The notes beneath the pieces are model-generated. The model was not told the DNA's origin. It did no database searches and saw nothing but the letters and a program-made list of their open reading frames with translations. A program made the translations under genes and the position numbers. From contig JAJDBP010000007.1 in the NCBI GenBank assembly GCA_029261295.1, positions 1 to 64,000 of the forward strand: DNA of 64,000 bases. Direction: 5' to 3'. Source of the stretch: Nitrospirales bacterium. Lineage in GTDB: Bacteria > Nitrospirota > Nitrospiria > Nitrospirales > UBA8639. This document shows positions 37,204 to 44,705 of this stretch, in pieces (positions within the stretch are counted from its first letter, which is position 1; each line of letters opens with the position of its first letter).

Positions 37204-38547
37204 CTAACTGATCAGGACAAGTTTGAGCCTATTGGCAATTTCTTGAAAAATTCCCTGAAGCATCGCAGGATTCGTCGCAAAATGTGCATGGTCTTTATCG
37301 GTGGCAAGGGCTTCCATGAACAACTGATCAGCACCTCCTCCTACGTCTAATCCGATGGTATAAATTTCAACACCAGCATCTTTTAAGGCCTGAGCATTTG
37401 CCAAGGCCTTGGCCTGAGCAACCCATCGGACGTAATTATCCAAGGGGGCATCCCCATTTCCACCATCAATATTACATTGCTCAACTCCCGCTGATACGGG
37501 TGGCACAGCCTGACTAAATCCATAGGTTGAGTCTGCGGCAATGTGCCATTTGACTGTCAGTCCCCCTGAACAAGCAGAAGTGCCTGAAGTTTTTCCATCT
37601 CCCGTATTTCTCATCCTATCAATAGCAGGAGAGGAATAATCTACGTTTTGAATGTCGTGTCTTTTTAGATCTCGAACAACATTGCCACCGTTGACGGACA
37701 CCTGGCCCACGCCATCATGCACGACCCCATTGTAAGTAAAATCCCCTCGAAAAGCCGTGGGCTCCCCATCTGAGAAAAAGACCACCACTTGCCGCGTCCG
37801 TTCATTTTTTGGAAGATGCATTTGTGGCGCGGACCAGGTAAGAGAGGTGAGAGCTTGGGCGAGGGCATCTTCCACATTGGTGCCTCCGTTATTGGGGGTC
37901 AACCCAGAGATCGCGGTATTAATTGGACTCACGTAATAATGATCAAACTGAAAATCCCTTTCTACGCCAGCCGCAAAATGAATGAGGGAAAATCTATGAT
38001 CTCGTTCAAACGCGGTAAAGTTATTCACAAAGTTTTGCGCGCCAGCAATCAGGTCATCAATGGGTGGGTTTGAAGTGGGCCGTCCCATGGAACCCGAAAT
38101 ATCCAAAACCAGAGCCACTTCGGCTTTTCGAAGTTTTGCCGACCCATTGGCACCCAAGCCAGTATGTGACGACCCCGTGTCGAAGACCGTCGTCAAATGA
38201 TTCACAGAGTTGACTGAGCCAGTGACGGTTACCAACCCCTCCACATCCACATTTCCAACAAAAGCTGGGGTATCCGTATCTAATAACCCAGGCGGAAAAT
38301 TGGCCGCAGCCACTTCAACGGCAAATGATTGTATATCCGCGGGATTAGGAAACATCGGATTGGACACGTTTTTAGCAGCCGCAAAAGCTGCGCCATCAAT
38401 CGCTTTCCCCAATTCTCCCTGAATGCTATACCACCGACCGATTTCAACCCCTAAGGCGGCGAAGGCCACCATCGAAAAGAGGATCACGGCAGACATGAGA
38501 AAATAGGCCCCTTTTTGGTCGACTAGAATGTCACGAATTGGTTTCAT
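37204..38547 (-). CDS. tadG: TadG-like protein with von Willebrand factor A domain
   Basis: A 447-residue protein. The ATG at 38547 has AAGG seven bases upstream. The N-terminal segment DQKGAYFLMSAVILFSMVAF is a TadG-type pseudopilin stem, followed by GVEIGRWYSIQGELGKAIDG. A von Willebrand A domain follows with a complete MIDAS start DISGSMG (Asp149) and later TNVEDAL and FFSDGEPT. Such domains bind divalent metal and mediate adhesion. TadG with a vWA domain is a candidate tip adhesin of the Flp pilus. It lies downstream of the TadG-like gene at 39908 behind a strong hairpin. Confidence 0.88.
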   Translation of the reverse strand: MKPIRDILVDQKGAYFLMSAVILFSMVAFAALGVEIGRWYSIQGELGKAIDGAAFAAAKNVSNPMFPNPADIQSFAVEVAAANFPPGLLDTDTPAFVGNVDVEGLVTVTGSVNSVNHLTTVFDTGSSHTGLGANGSAKLRKAEVALVLDISGSMGRPTSNPPIDDLIAGAQNFVNNFTAFERDHRFSLIHFAAGVERDFQFDHYYVSPINTAISGLTPNNGGTNVEDALAQALTSLTWSAPQMHLPKNERTRQVVVFFSDGEPTAFRGDFTYNGVVHDGVGQVSVNGGNVVRDLKRHDIQNVDYSSPAIDRMRNTGDGKTSGTSACSGGLTVKWHIAADSTYGFSQAVPPVSAGVEQCNIDGGNGDAPLDNYVRWVAQAKALANAQALKDAGVEIYTIGLDVGGGADQLFMEALATDKDHAHFATNPAMLQGIFQEIANRLKLVLIS

Positions 38548-38638
38548 AACAAGACCTTTCATGTAATTGAGCGGATGAGCTCACCATCACTGGAATCTCC
38601 CCCACAAACTTGAAGGAAAATTAACCTTCAAACGACCG

Positions 38639-38675
38639 AAGGCATGCTGAAACGGCGGCCGTTTCAGCATGCCTT
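38639..38675 (-). other. Perfect 17-bp-stem hairpin between two tadG-like genes
   Basis: Arm 38639-38655 (AAGGCATGCTGAAACGG) pairs perfectly with 38659-38675 across a 3-base loop. No T-run follows on either strand, so it is not a classical terminator. It lies about 65 bases past the stop of the TadG-like gene and 90 before the vWA TadG gene, where it could act as an RNA-processing or stabilising element. Confidence 0.85.
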
Positions 38676-38741
38676 AAGCCCCTATCTCACCCTTGTGGTC
38701 ACGTCCCCACCTTCACATTCATTGTTTCTCCAAATTTCTCA

Positions 38742-39908
38742 TTAGCTCACTAAGCCTGGGATACTTCCCTTGGGTGATAAGCCACCTAACCCACTTCCTG
38801 GAGGTCCTGATGGAGCATCAGGAAGAATGGCATTACAATCCACCTTTGCATCAATAATTTTTTGCGACGCATTAATACCCGTCACTGTGGCTCGAGCAAA
38901 TCCCACAATCGTGGTCGCCCCAATTGGGCCCAAACAATCCGATGATTGGTATACAGGAATGGTCACTTCCCAATTACCACTGGCATCTTTTTTAGAATCA
39001 TATAAATTTTCCAAATTATTAAAGGCATTAGCCACTTGCCCATTTGTAAAATCGAATTGAGTTTGATAAGGGGTCACTTCAGGACTGGTATAATTATCTG
39101 CCGCGAGGCAATCAATCACTTCCCTTAACAATTTGGCGTTGGCACTTCCGCCACCGCCGCCACCGCCGCCACCGCCGCCACCGCCGCCAGCACAATGGGC
39201 AGGGTTATTTGGATTGGAACCTAGTTGAACCTCATCGTAGACATGCCATCCCGCACAGGCTATGGGATCATTAGATGGAGAGAACCGAATTGCGTCGTTA
39301 CATTGGCCTCCATTGGCAAACCATTGCTCGGAAATGCCAAATGGGGCAGTCATACCCCCAGGTGGCACACTTGAGGCCGGACCCAATGCCGCTGTGGCCG
39401 TGGCAGATAATCCCAGAGTATTGTTTCCAAAAATGGCAGCAAATATTGTAGTCAGTGGACCATTTGAGGTGGCATCTCTCCGCACACGAATGGTCGCGGA
39501 ATCAGGAGCTGTGAGAGTTGCAGCAACTGTTTCACTGGAAGGATTATAGGTTCCCACCGAAATGTCGTTTGAGTCTAACGCAATATTGGATTTTCCACCG
39601 GCATCATGAAGATTGGCTATAGAATTCGCGACGGTTGAAATGGAACCGCCCTCACTTCCAGAAAGAGTGACATCCGAAGTGGCCAAATTATTATTTGACG
39701 TGGCAATGTCCTGATACACGAGTCCTAATTTTCCCGCCGCTGCAAGTGCGGAAGCATCAGCAATATTTTGGAGTTCACTTCGCGTCACAAAAGCTCGACC
39801 TAGGTCAATGGTAATGGCCGCCATTCCTAAAATGGTCGAGAGCGAGATGGCAAAAGTCATCCCGGTCACACCTCGTTGATCTGCTAATAATGTCTTTAAT
39901 CGTTTCAT
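38742..39908 (-). CDS. tadG: TadG-like pseudopilin with polyglycine tract
   Basis: A 388-residue protein. The N-terminus (DQRGVTGMTFAISLSTILGM, then DLGRAFVTRSELQNIADASA) is the Flp-assembly TadG-like domain. The extracytoplasmic part has FGISEQWF and a run of 14 glycines at about 243-256, flanked by CAG and SANAK, then a Cys-containing domain. The ribosome-binding site GAGGAG lies just after a putative GEMM-I aptamer, so translation is probably under cyclic-di-GMP control. No vWA domain is present, unlike the next gene. Its role is likely structural or adhesive at the pilus. Confidence 0.8.
   Translation of the reverse strand: MKRLKTLLADQRGVTGMTFAISLSTILGMAAITIDLGRAFVTRSELQNIADASALAAAGKLGLVYQDIATSNNNLATSDVTLSGSEGGSISTVANSIANLHDAGGKSNIALDSNDISVGTYNPSSETVAATLTAPDSATIRVRRDATSNGPLTTIFAAIFGNNTLGLSATATAALGPASSVPPGGMTAPFGISEQWFANGGQCNDAIRFSPSNDPIACAGWHVYDEVQLGSNPNNPAHCAGGGGGGGGGGGGGGSANAKLLREVIDCLAADNYTSPEVTPYQTQFDFTNGQVANAFNNLENLYDSKKDASGNWEVTIPVYQSSDCLGPIGATTIVGFARATVTGINASQKIIDAKVDCNAILPDAPSGPPGSGLGGLSPKGSIPGLVS
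39147..39188 (-). repeat. 9-bp microsatellite encoding polyglycine
   Basis: Four full units of GGCGGCGGT plus GGCGGA, read on the minus strand, encode 14 consecutive glycines in the TadG-like protein. All units are multiples of three, so slippage would change the glycine number without shifting frame. Confidence 0.9.
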
Positions 39909-39925
39909 GTGTTGTTCTCCTCAGT

Positions 39926-40014
39926 TTTCTTCGGTAGCCCGGCTATCAGAAAATCCTGACCCGTGGCTTTGCGTCCCCATTTCACAATGGGTTTGCCTTT
40001 ATCGGAAAGAGGAC
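39926..40014 (-). promoter_or_regulatory. GEMM-I (cyclic-di-GMP-I) riboswitch aptamer, TadG-like leader
   Basis: Read on the minus strand: GATAAAGGCAAACC, a P2 stem CCCATT/AATGGG capped by the GNRA loop GTGA, the invariant GACGCAAAGCC, a P3 arm TCAG/CTGA, then TAGCCGGGCTACCGAAG. These are the hallmarks of the GEMM-I class. Its 3' strand ends about ten bases before the GAGGAG ribosome-binding site of the TadG-like gene at 39908, so the control is probably at translation initiation. The base I align with the ligand-contacting G20 of the Vc2 aptamer is G, which favours cyclic di-GMP over 3',3'-cGAMP. Confidence 0.92.
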
Positions 40015-40028
40015 TTTTTAAACCAAAA

Positions 40029-40057
40029 ATGAAAACCACCTTATTGGGTTGTGTCCA
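40029..40057 (-). promoter_or_regulatory. Possible sigma-70 promoter ahead of the TadG-like riboswitch
   Basis: On the minus strand TGGACA (40052-40057) and TTTCAT (40029-40034) are separated by 17 bases, five and four matches to consensus. Transcription would begin about ten bases before the aptamer. Confidence 0.4.
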
Positions 40058-40083
40058 TTTTTAGGTCCATAGGCATTGACAGA

Positions 40084-40527
40084 TCACGTTCCTTCCATTC
40101 TCATAATGGAAGTGGAGGTGAGTGTCCGGTTTTGACTTAATCCTGGAATAAGGGCACTCGCGACAAGAAAGGAAAAATTGTAATTCACCGCGACTTGTAA
40201 GTTGGTTGAAGTCCCCACGGCAATGCGGTTGATCGCCACTGTGGCTTTGGTTGAATCTGCTAATTGGCTTCCATCAATCACCGTGTTGACCTGGGTGGTA
40301 ATTTGCGGATCTGTCACAGGAACGGTTTTCAATTTGATGCCAACCCGCGCCCCTTCACGAACGGCATTATTCAGGACTTCTTTCGTATACAACATACGTC
40401 CAAAATCGATCATGCCGAACACCAAAGCCAGGAGAATAGGGAGGATCAACGCAAACTCCACAGCGGTTGAGCCTCGCTCGTTTCGATAATTCGTCGCCTT
40501 TTTCACCGGTTGTTTTCGACATGTCAT
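40084..40527 (-). CDS. tadE: TadE-like minor pseudopilin
   Basis: A 147-residue protein. The ATG at 40527 has GAGG nine bases upstream; the frame is open to 40581. The N-terminal NERGSTAVEFALILPILLAL is a textbook TadE prepilin stem with cleavage after Gly and Glu five residues later. The rest is a short extracytoplasmic domain. It follows the two Flp prepilin genes and ends 70 bases before the TadG-like riboswitch. Confidence 0.9.
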   Translation of the reverse strand: MTCRKQPVKKATNYRNERGSTAVEFALILPILLALVFGMIDFGRMLYTKEVLNNAVREGARVGIKLKTVPVTDPQITTQVNTVIDGSQLADSTKATVAINRIAVGTSTNLQVAVNYNFSFLVASALIPGLSQNRTLTSTSIMRMEGT

Positions 40528-40611
40528 AATCTTGTTCCTCAGAGTAATTTTTATTTCCTTTGCCCAACCCCATTTAACCAATGAAATTGGCCATTTTGTG
40601 TGTTCTTAGGT

Positions 40612-40785
40612 TTAAGGCAGTGCAGTGTCTACTGTGTTATAGAGGCCCACGATCTTTGGGGATAATCCCGCCACGGTTGATATAATCGCTCCAGCAATGA
40701 GAGCAGCAAGCAATCCATATTCAATCGCTGTCGCACCTTCTTCATCCTCGATCAAAATCGCAATGCATTGTATGGTATTTTTCAT
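40612..40785 (-). CDS. flp: Flp/Fap family prepilin
   Basis: A 57-residue prepilin. The Flp signature EEGATAIEYGLLAALIAG places TadV cleavage after Gly17. The mature pilin is about 40 residues, typical for Flp. The start at 40785 has AGGAG about ten bases upstream. It is a paralogue of the prepilin just upstream and differs mainly in the C-terminal tail (VGLYNTVDTALP). Tandem flp genes are common in tad loci. Confidence 0.92.
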   Translation of the reverse strand: MKNTIQCIAILIEDEEGATAIEYGLLAALIAGAIISTVAGLSPKIVGLYNTVDTALP

Positions 40786-40856
40786 TATGTGACGTCTCCT
40801 ACCCAAACTATCCAACATAACGCTCCCTAGTTTCAGTGTTCCCTTTCTCAAAGAAA

Positions 40857-40899
40857 CCGGGGGCTCCTCCCGGCCTACATAACCAGAAAAAACCCCCGG
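40857..40899 (-). terminator. Possible attenuator hairpin between the two flp genes
   Basis: A perfect 7-bp inverted repeat, CCGGGGG at 40893-40899 and CCCCCGG at 40857-40863 on the minus strand, encloses about 29 bases and is followed by TTTCTTT. It lies 20 bases past the first flp stop and could lower read-through into downstream genes. Confidence 0.45.
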
Positions 40900-40919
40900 A
40901 AGTCTTCGAGATACTAAAT

Positions 40920-41084
40920 TTAGGGAAGATTGGTGTTCACGGTGGTGAAGGCCGTGTTCAATTTAATACCAATCTGACCAACCACAACAATGATGACGGC
41001 GGCGATTAAAGCTGCTAACAAACCGTACTCAATAGCGGTGGCTCCTTCTTCGTCATTCAAGAAACTCATGAGTTGATTCACCAT
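40920..41084 (-). CDS. flp: Flp/Fap family prepilin (first gene of the tad locus)
   Basis: A 54-residue prepilin with NDEEGATAIEYGLLAALIAA; cleavage by TadV is expected after Gly14, giving a 40-residue mature pilin with the conserved Glu5 and Tyr6. The ATG at 41084 has AAGGAG seven bases before it. It is the first gene after a putative GEMM-I riboswitch and is probably the major pilin. The C-terminal tail ends FTTVNTNLP. Confidence 0.93.
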   Translation of the reverse strand: MVNQLMSFLNDEEGATAIEYGLLAALIAAVIIVVVGQIGIKLNTAFTTVNTNLP

Positions 41085-41104
41085 AGCGTATCTCCTTGTC
41101 GGGC

Positions 41105-41152
41105 GAATAAAAATTGAAAAACGCACAGTCAGTATGCCCGCGTGCCCTGACT
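41105..41152 (-). terminator. Possible expression-platform terminator of the flp leader
   Basis: Downstream of the aptamer, on the minus strand, AGTCAG and CTGACT form a 6-bp stem, while GCAC and GTGC offer an alternative overlapping stem; both are followed by GTTTTTC and a second T-run. The two pairings are mutually exclusive, as expected for a switching platform, but this is by eye only. Confidence 0.4.
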
Positions 41153-41175
41153 CGTACGCTGCCTCTTAAACCATG

Positions 41176-41268
41176 TTTCCTTCGGCAACCCGGCAATCAA
41201 GGCCCAGCCTTGACCCGTGGCTTTGCGCCCACGCCTTCCGACGTGTTCGCCTTTATCGGGAAGAGGCA
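41176..41268 (-). promoter_or_regulatory. GEMM-I (cyclic-di-GMP-I) riboswitch aptamer, flp leader
   Basis: On the minus strand: GATAAAGGCGAAC, a P2 stem CACGTC/GGCGTG with GNRA loop GGAA, GCGCAAAGCC, a 7-bp P3 stem TCAAGGC/GCCTTGA, then TTGCCGGGTTGCCGAAGG. Stems differ in sequence from the other aptamer but keep pairing, which supports the structure. Two conserved adenines are G here (GGCGAAC for GGCAAAC, and GGCGCAAAG for GACGCAAAG). It lies about 90 bases upstream of the first flp start, with a possible terminator between. Confidence 0.88.
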
Positions 41269-41278
41269 CCCGATCCAA

Positions 41279-41284
41279 ACTATA
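41279..41284 (-). promoter_or_regulatory. Possible -10 element of the tad locus promoter
   Basis: TATAGT on the minus strand would start transcription about five bases before the flp aptamer, which fits. No good -35 hexamer lies at the proper distance, so an activator or another sigma factor may be involved. Confidence 0.35.
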
Positions 41285-41747
41285 GTTCTTGGTGATTTGG
41301 TCATGTTCATAGACCCACACCATACTTCCATGTCGCTTTCTTTGAATTCTGCGTTGCATGACCTATTATCGACTCGGCCTCAAAAAACTTGCTCAACTAT
41401 TTTTTACGATATTCACACTATTGTTGGCCGTTTCTTTCGCTTGGGGCATAGTATTCTCCTCGCCACTTTTTTAGTCCTTAAAAAATATCATTTCTTCTTC
41501 TACGGCTCATTTGTGAGCACCAAGAAGTGGTCACTCTTCCTTAAGACAAAAGTCCTTATAACCGAAACCAGTTGTACGCTAAATTCATTTACCGAAAATT
41601 AATTACGCGACTGCTAGGGGATTCCCTAAAACCTCAAAAACATGACCAAATGGTACATTTTCTATTCCTGACTTATGACGTATTCCAGGTTACATCCATT
41701 TTCAACACCCCATTGACCTCCTTCACCTATGCAGAGAGCTTTCACAA
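41285..41747. other. Divergent intergenic region between the tad locus and the glycan region
   Basis: About 460 bases with no supported gene. It must hold the upstream control region of the flp leader on the minus strand and the promoter of the GT2 gene on the plus strand. Short frames in it lack ribosome-binding sites and similarity. Confidence 0.4.
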
Positions 41748-42761
41748 ATGAAGCCCGACATTGCTACTCCTGACGTACCAACTCACCTTACCTCCCCTGA
41801 CAATGAGCAGGATCTCTTGTCTCATCTCCAACATCTTTCCATCGCAGTCCTTATCCCTTCTTTTAATGAAGAAAAAGGCATTGGGAATGTTATTGAAGGC
41901 TTTCACAAGGCCATTCCCTCCGCAGAAATTTTTGTGTATGACAATAATTCCTCTGATCACACGGCGGAATTAGCTAAGCAATCCGGGGCCATTGTTCGAC
42001 AGGAATGTCGGCAGGGAAAGGGTTATGTCGTCAGACGTATGTTCGCTGATATCGATTCAGACGTGTTCATTTTGGTCGATGGGGACGATACCTACGACCC
42101 CAAAATCGCCCAGACTCTTGTGGAAATTCTCATGACCAATGGGCTTGATATGATCAACTGTGCCCGAGTACCCACATCGGATTCGGCATATCGTCCCGGG
42201 CACAAATTTGGGAATGGTTTGTTATCTGGCATTGTTAAAATCATTTTTGGCAATCAATTTCAGGATTTACTTTCAGGATACCGAGTCTTTTCTCGCCGTT
42301 TCGTAAAATCCTTCCCCGTGAAAGCCACTGGATTTGAAATTGAAACCGAACTCACCATTCATGCGCTGGCTCTTGAAATGCCTTCAATGGAAATACCGTG
42401 TAATTTTCAAAATCGGCAAGAGGGCTCCGAAAGCAAACTACATACATTTTCCGATGGATTTCGCATTCTGATTACGATTGGAAATCTCTTGCGACAAGAA
42501 AAGCCTTTGATCGTGTTTTCTGCTTCGAGTCTCATTCTTTTTGTAGCCTCTCTTATCCTTGGCTATCCCATCATCGACACCTACCTTGAAACTGGCCTCG
42601 TCCCACGGTTACCTACTGCAGTTCTTGCCATGGGTCTTGTATTAGCTGGCCTATTAAGCATGGCTTGTGGACTTATTTTGGATACGGTCACCAGAGGGCG
42701 CCAGGAAGCCAAACGACTGGCGTACCTCGCTATCCCTGGAATTCTTGAAAAATTAAAATGA
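41748..42761 (+). CDS. Family 2 glycosyltransferase with C-terminal membrane segments
   Basis: A 337-residue GT-A fold enzyme of the dolichol-phosphate mannosyltransferase type. IAVLIPSFNEEKGIGNVIEG opens the nucleotide-binding domain; the metal-binding motif is DGDDTYD and the acceptor region LSGYRVFSRRFVKSFP. Two hydrophobic segments near 260-315 anchor it in the inner membrane. The product is likely a polyprenyl-phosphate sugar that the membrane-embedded GT-C enzymes downstream could use. It is divergent from the tad locus and convergent with the STT3-like gene. Confidence 0.88.
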   Translation: MKPDIATPDVPTHLTSPDNEQDLLSHLQHLSIAVLIPSFNEEKGIGNVIEGFHKAIPSAEIFVYDNNSSDHTAELAKQSGAIVRQECRQGKGYVVRRMFADIDSDVFILVDGDDTYDPKIAQTLVEILMTNGLDMINCARVPTSDSAYRPGHKFGNGLLSGIVKIIFGNQFQDLLSGYRVFSRRFVKSFPVKATGFEIETELTIHALALEMPSMEIPCNFQNRQEGSESKLHTFSDGFRILITIGNLLRQEKPLIVFSASSLILFVASLILGYPIIDTYLETGLVPRLPTAVLAMGLVLAGLLSMACGLILDTVTRGRQEAKRLAYLAIPGILEKLK

Positions 42762-42775
42762 ACTGATCGGATGAC

Positions 42776-42795
42776 AGCGAGAATAGACTCTCGCT
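42776..42795. repeat. Short hairpin between convergent genes
   Basis: AGCGAGA at 42776-42782 pairs with TCTCGCT at 42789-42795 across six bases. It lacks a following T-run on either strand, so a terminator role is uncertain. Confidence 0.45.
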
Positions 42796-42845
42796 AAAAG
42801 GGAAGGGGGAGAGGTAATACTACCGATCTCACATTCTCACATTTC

Positions 42846-44705
42846 TCAACTTGCGCTTTTTCGAACCTGAAAGAGGCGAAAGGACTCCTCTAATTGATCC
42901 TGAAGAGGAATCTCTCTCAACCATTTTGGTGGGACGGGTTGTAGTAGAGCCTCATAAAATGTTGATTCTCCAGAATCAGCTCGATAGACAGTTGACTCCA
43001 AACCCAGATTTGGACAAATAACAATGAAGTCAATTTTCCGATGATGAATAAGATCTTGGGCTTGGCCAAGGTCTTTTGCTTTCATAATCGCGAGCATATC
43101 CCTTAGACCTTCTACATTTCGATGCATGGGAGTGCCAATAATTTGGTAAGAAGTCCGATAGAGTAATTCTGGGCCAAAGTCCTTAAAGGCTAATATTGTT
43201 TGAGCAGGCTGATCCTGCGGGTTGATGGCCGTTAAATATTCTGCAAGAGGCTTGACGGGACAATTCCCCCCTAATGTTGTTGGCCTTGCTGTCGGTTCGT
43301 CGATGGCCATGACTGTTCCTACCGTGACGGGCCAAAACAATAAAACCAAGGCAAAGACTAATGACAAGGCTTCTCCCCTCCTACTTTCCCAGCGAGTTTC
43401 CACCCATCTCAAAGCTCTTCGAACCAATTCGACATATGGAATTAACAACATGATACTCGCATACGGTGCCCAGCGAGATTCATACAGGGTCAATGGAATA
43501 AAGATACCCGCGCCTATGAACAGCAAAAGACATTGATACTTTCGCCATAACGTGTTCTCTTGACTGAAGCTCCACACCAAAAATGGAAGCGCAAGCATAC
43601 CTATCCCTACACCCACCATCGCATCTCCACCGACTAACGGTTGCGTCTCGGCCACATGATCCCAGACTAACTGTCGAATGGCAGGATCCATATCGACAAG
43701 TGGTCCATGGAAAAAACCAGGGAATACATACCATTGCATGAATGCCGCTAAAATCGACCCGACTCCAATGATCGCCACTCTACTTGCGGGAGTAGACAGG
43801 AAGGACGTTTTCTTTTCTATTAAAAAAATCCCCATCCATACGACGAAAATTAGGCCAAGGACCAATTCATGTGGAAGAGAAATTCGATCATATTCAATGA
43901 GAGTCCAATCCTCACCAATTCTTTCCACCCCAAAGAAAAGGGTAGAAAATACAAGGAGACTCCCCATTATTGTCAGAATGGGTGCAATCTTTGCCTTTCC
44001 CTCCCAAATCCACACCAAAGTATAGGCGGCAAGAAAAATTCCAATAGGCACTAAAAATTCTACGCTCACCCATAATCCCAATGCCCCTAGACACCCAATG
44101 AAAATGAGGTGACGAATGTTTCGAGGATTTTCCAGCCCCCAATTCAACCCAACTAAAAACCAAGAGAAAATGGCTAGAATGAGACTATGATGATCAGGGC
44201 GGCCAACCATAAAATATCCGGTAAGAATAGGCTGTAATTGGAACAAAATGGCGAAGAGGATTATCCCAAGTCGATCTACTTGTTGCCGCATTAGACAAAA
44301 AAGCCCCACAAAAGCAACCATATGCAATAGCGGACTAATCATGACACCCCACAGATGTAGTGCCGTTGGAAAAGGCAGGACTAGCGAGAACGCCGCGGCA
44401 CCAGCCAACAGCAAGAAGTCCATGGGTTTTGTCCAATGAATACTTTCTCCATAAGGAGCATTACTTCGTGGATATATGGAATTGTTCCATGTTCCTTGAT
44501 CATAAATAAATTGCACACGATTGAGCCGAGTATATCCATCAGTTCCTAACAACTCCCCTTCCATGATATTCATTGGGCCCCAAAAGGCATAAAGAAGATG
44601 AATAATGCAAAAAACTCCAAAAATGATTAGGCTGAGAGATTGTGTTTCTCCTTCGAGTAATTGCCCCTGAGAACAAGAGTCTGTTCGAATCAATTTGGTC
44701 TCCAC
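42846..44705 (-). CDS. Polytopic membrane glycosyltransferase, STT3/PglB-like
   Basis: A 619-residue protein with about a dozen membrane segments and a soluble C-terminal region of about 150 residues. The first periplasmic loop has LLGTDGYTRLNRVQFIYDQG, resembling the metal-binding DxxxR region of GT-C enzymes, and GRPDHHSLILAI resembles the DHH motif of STT3/PglB oligosaccharyltransferases. This suggests transfer of a lipid-linked sugar or glycan at the outer face of the inner membrane. The WWDYG-type motif was not found, so true oligosaccharyltransferase activity is unproven. Neighbouring GT2 and GT39-like genes fit a glycosylation locus. Confidence 0.7.
   Translation of the reverse strand: METKLIRTDSCSQGQLLEGETQSLSLIIFGVFCIIHLLYAFWGPMNIMEGELLGTDGYTRLNRVQFIYDQGTWNNSIYPRSNAPYGESIHWTKPMDFLLLAGAAAFSLVLPFPTALHLWGVMISPLLHMVAFVGLFCLMRQQVDRLGIILFAILFQLQPILTGYFMVGRPDHHSLILAIFSWFLVGLNWGLENPRNIRHLIFIGCLGALGLWVSVEFLVPIGIFLAAYTLVWIWEGKAKIAPILTIMGSLLVFSTLFFGVERIGEDWTLIEYDRISLPHELVLGLIFVVWMGIFLIEKKTSFLSTPASRVAIIGVGSILAAFMQWYVFPGFFHGPLVDMDPAIRQLVWDHVAETQPLVGGDAMVGVGIGMLALPFLVWSFSQENTLWRKYQCLLLFIGAGIFIPLTLYESRWAPYASIMLLIPYVELVRRALRWVETRWESRRGEALSLVFALVLLFWPVTVGTVMAIDEPTARPTTLGGNCPVKPLAEYLTAINPQDQPAQTILAFKDFGPELLYRTSYQIIGTPMHRNVEGLRDMLAIMKAKDLGQAQDLIHHRKIDFIVICPNLGLESTVYRADSGESTFYEALLQPVPPKWLREIPLQDQLEESFRLFQVRKSAS

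Noticed and set aside
42846-44705. True oligosaccharyltransferase PglB
   Set aside because: A WWDYG-type catalytic motif was not found, so only STT3-like is claimed.
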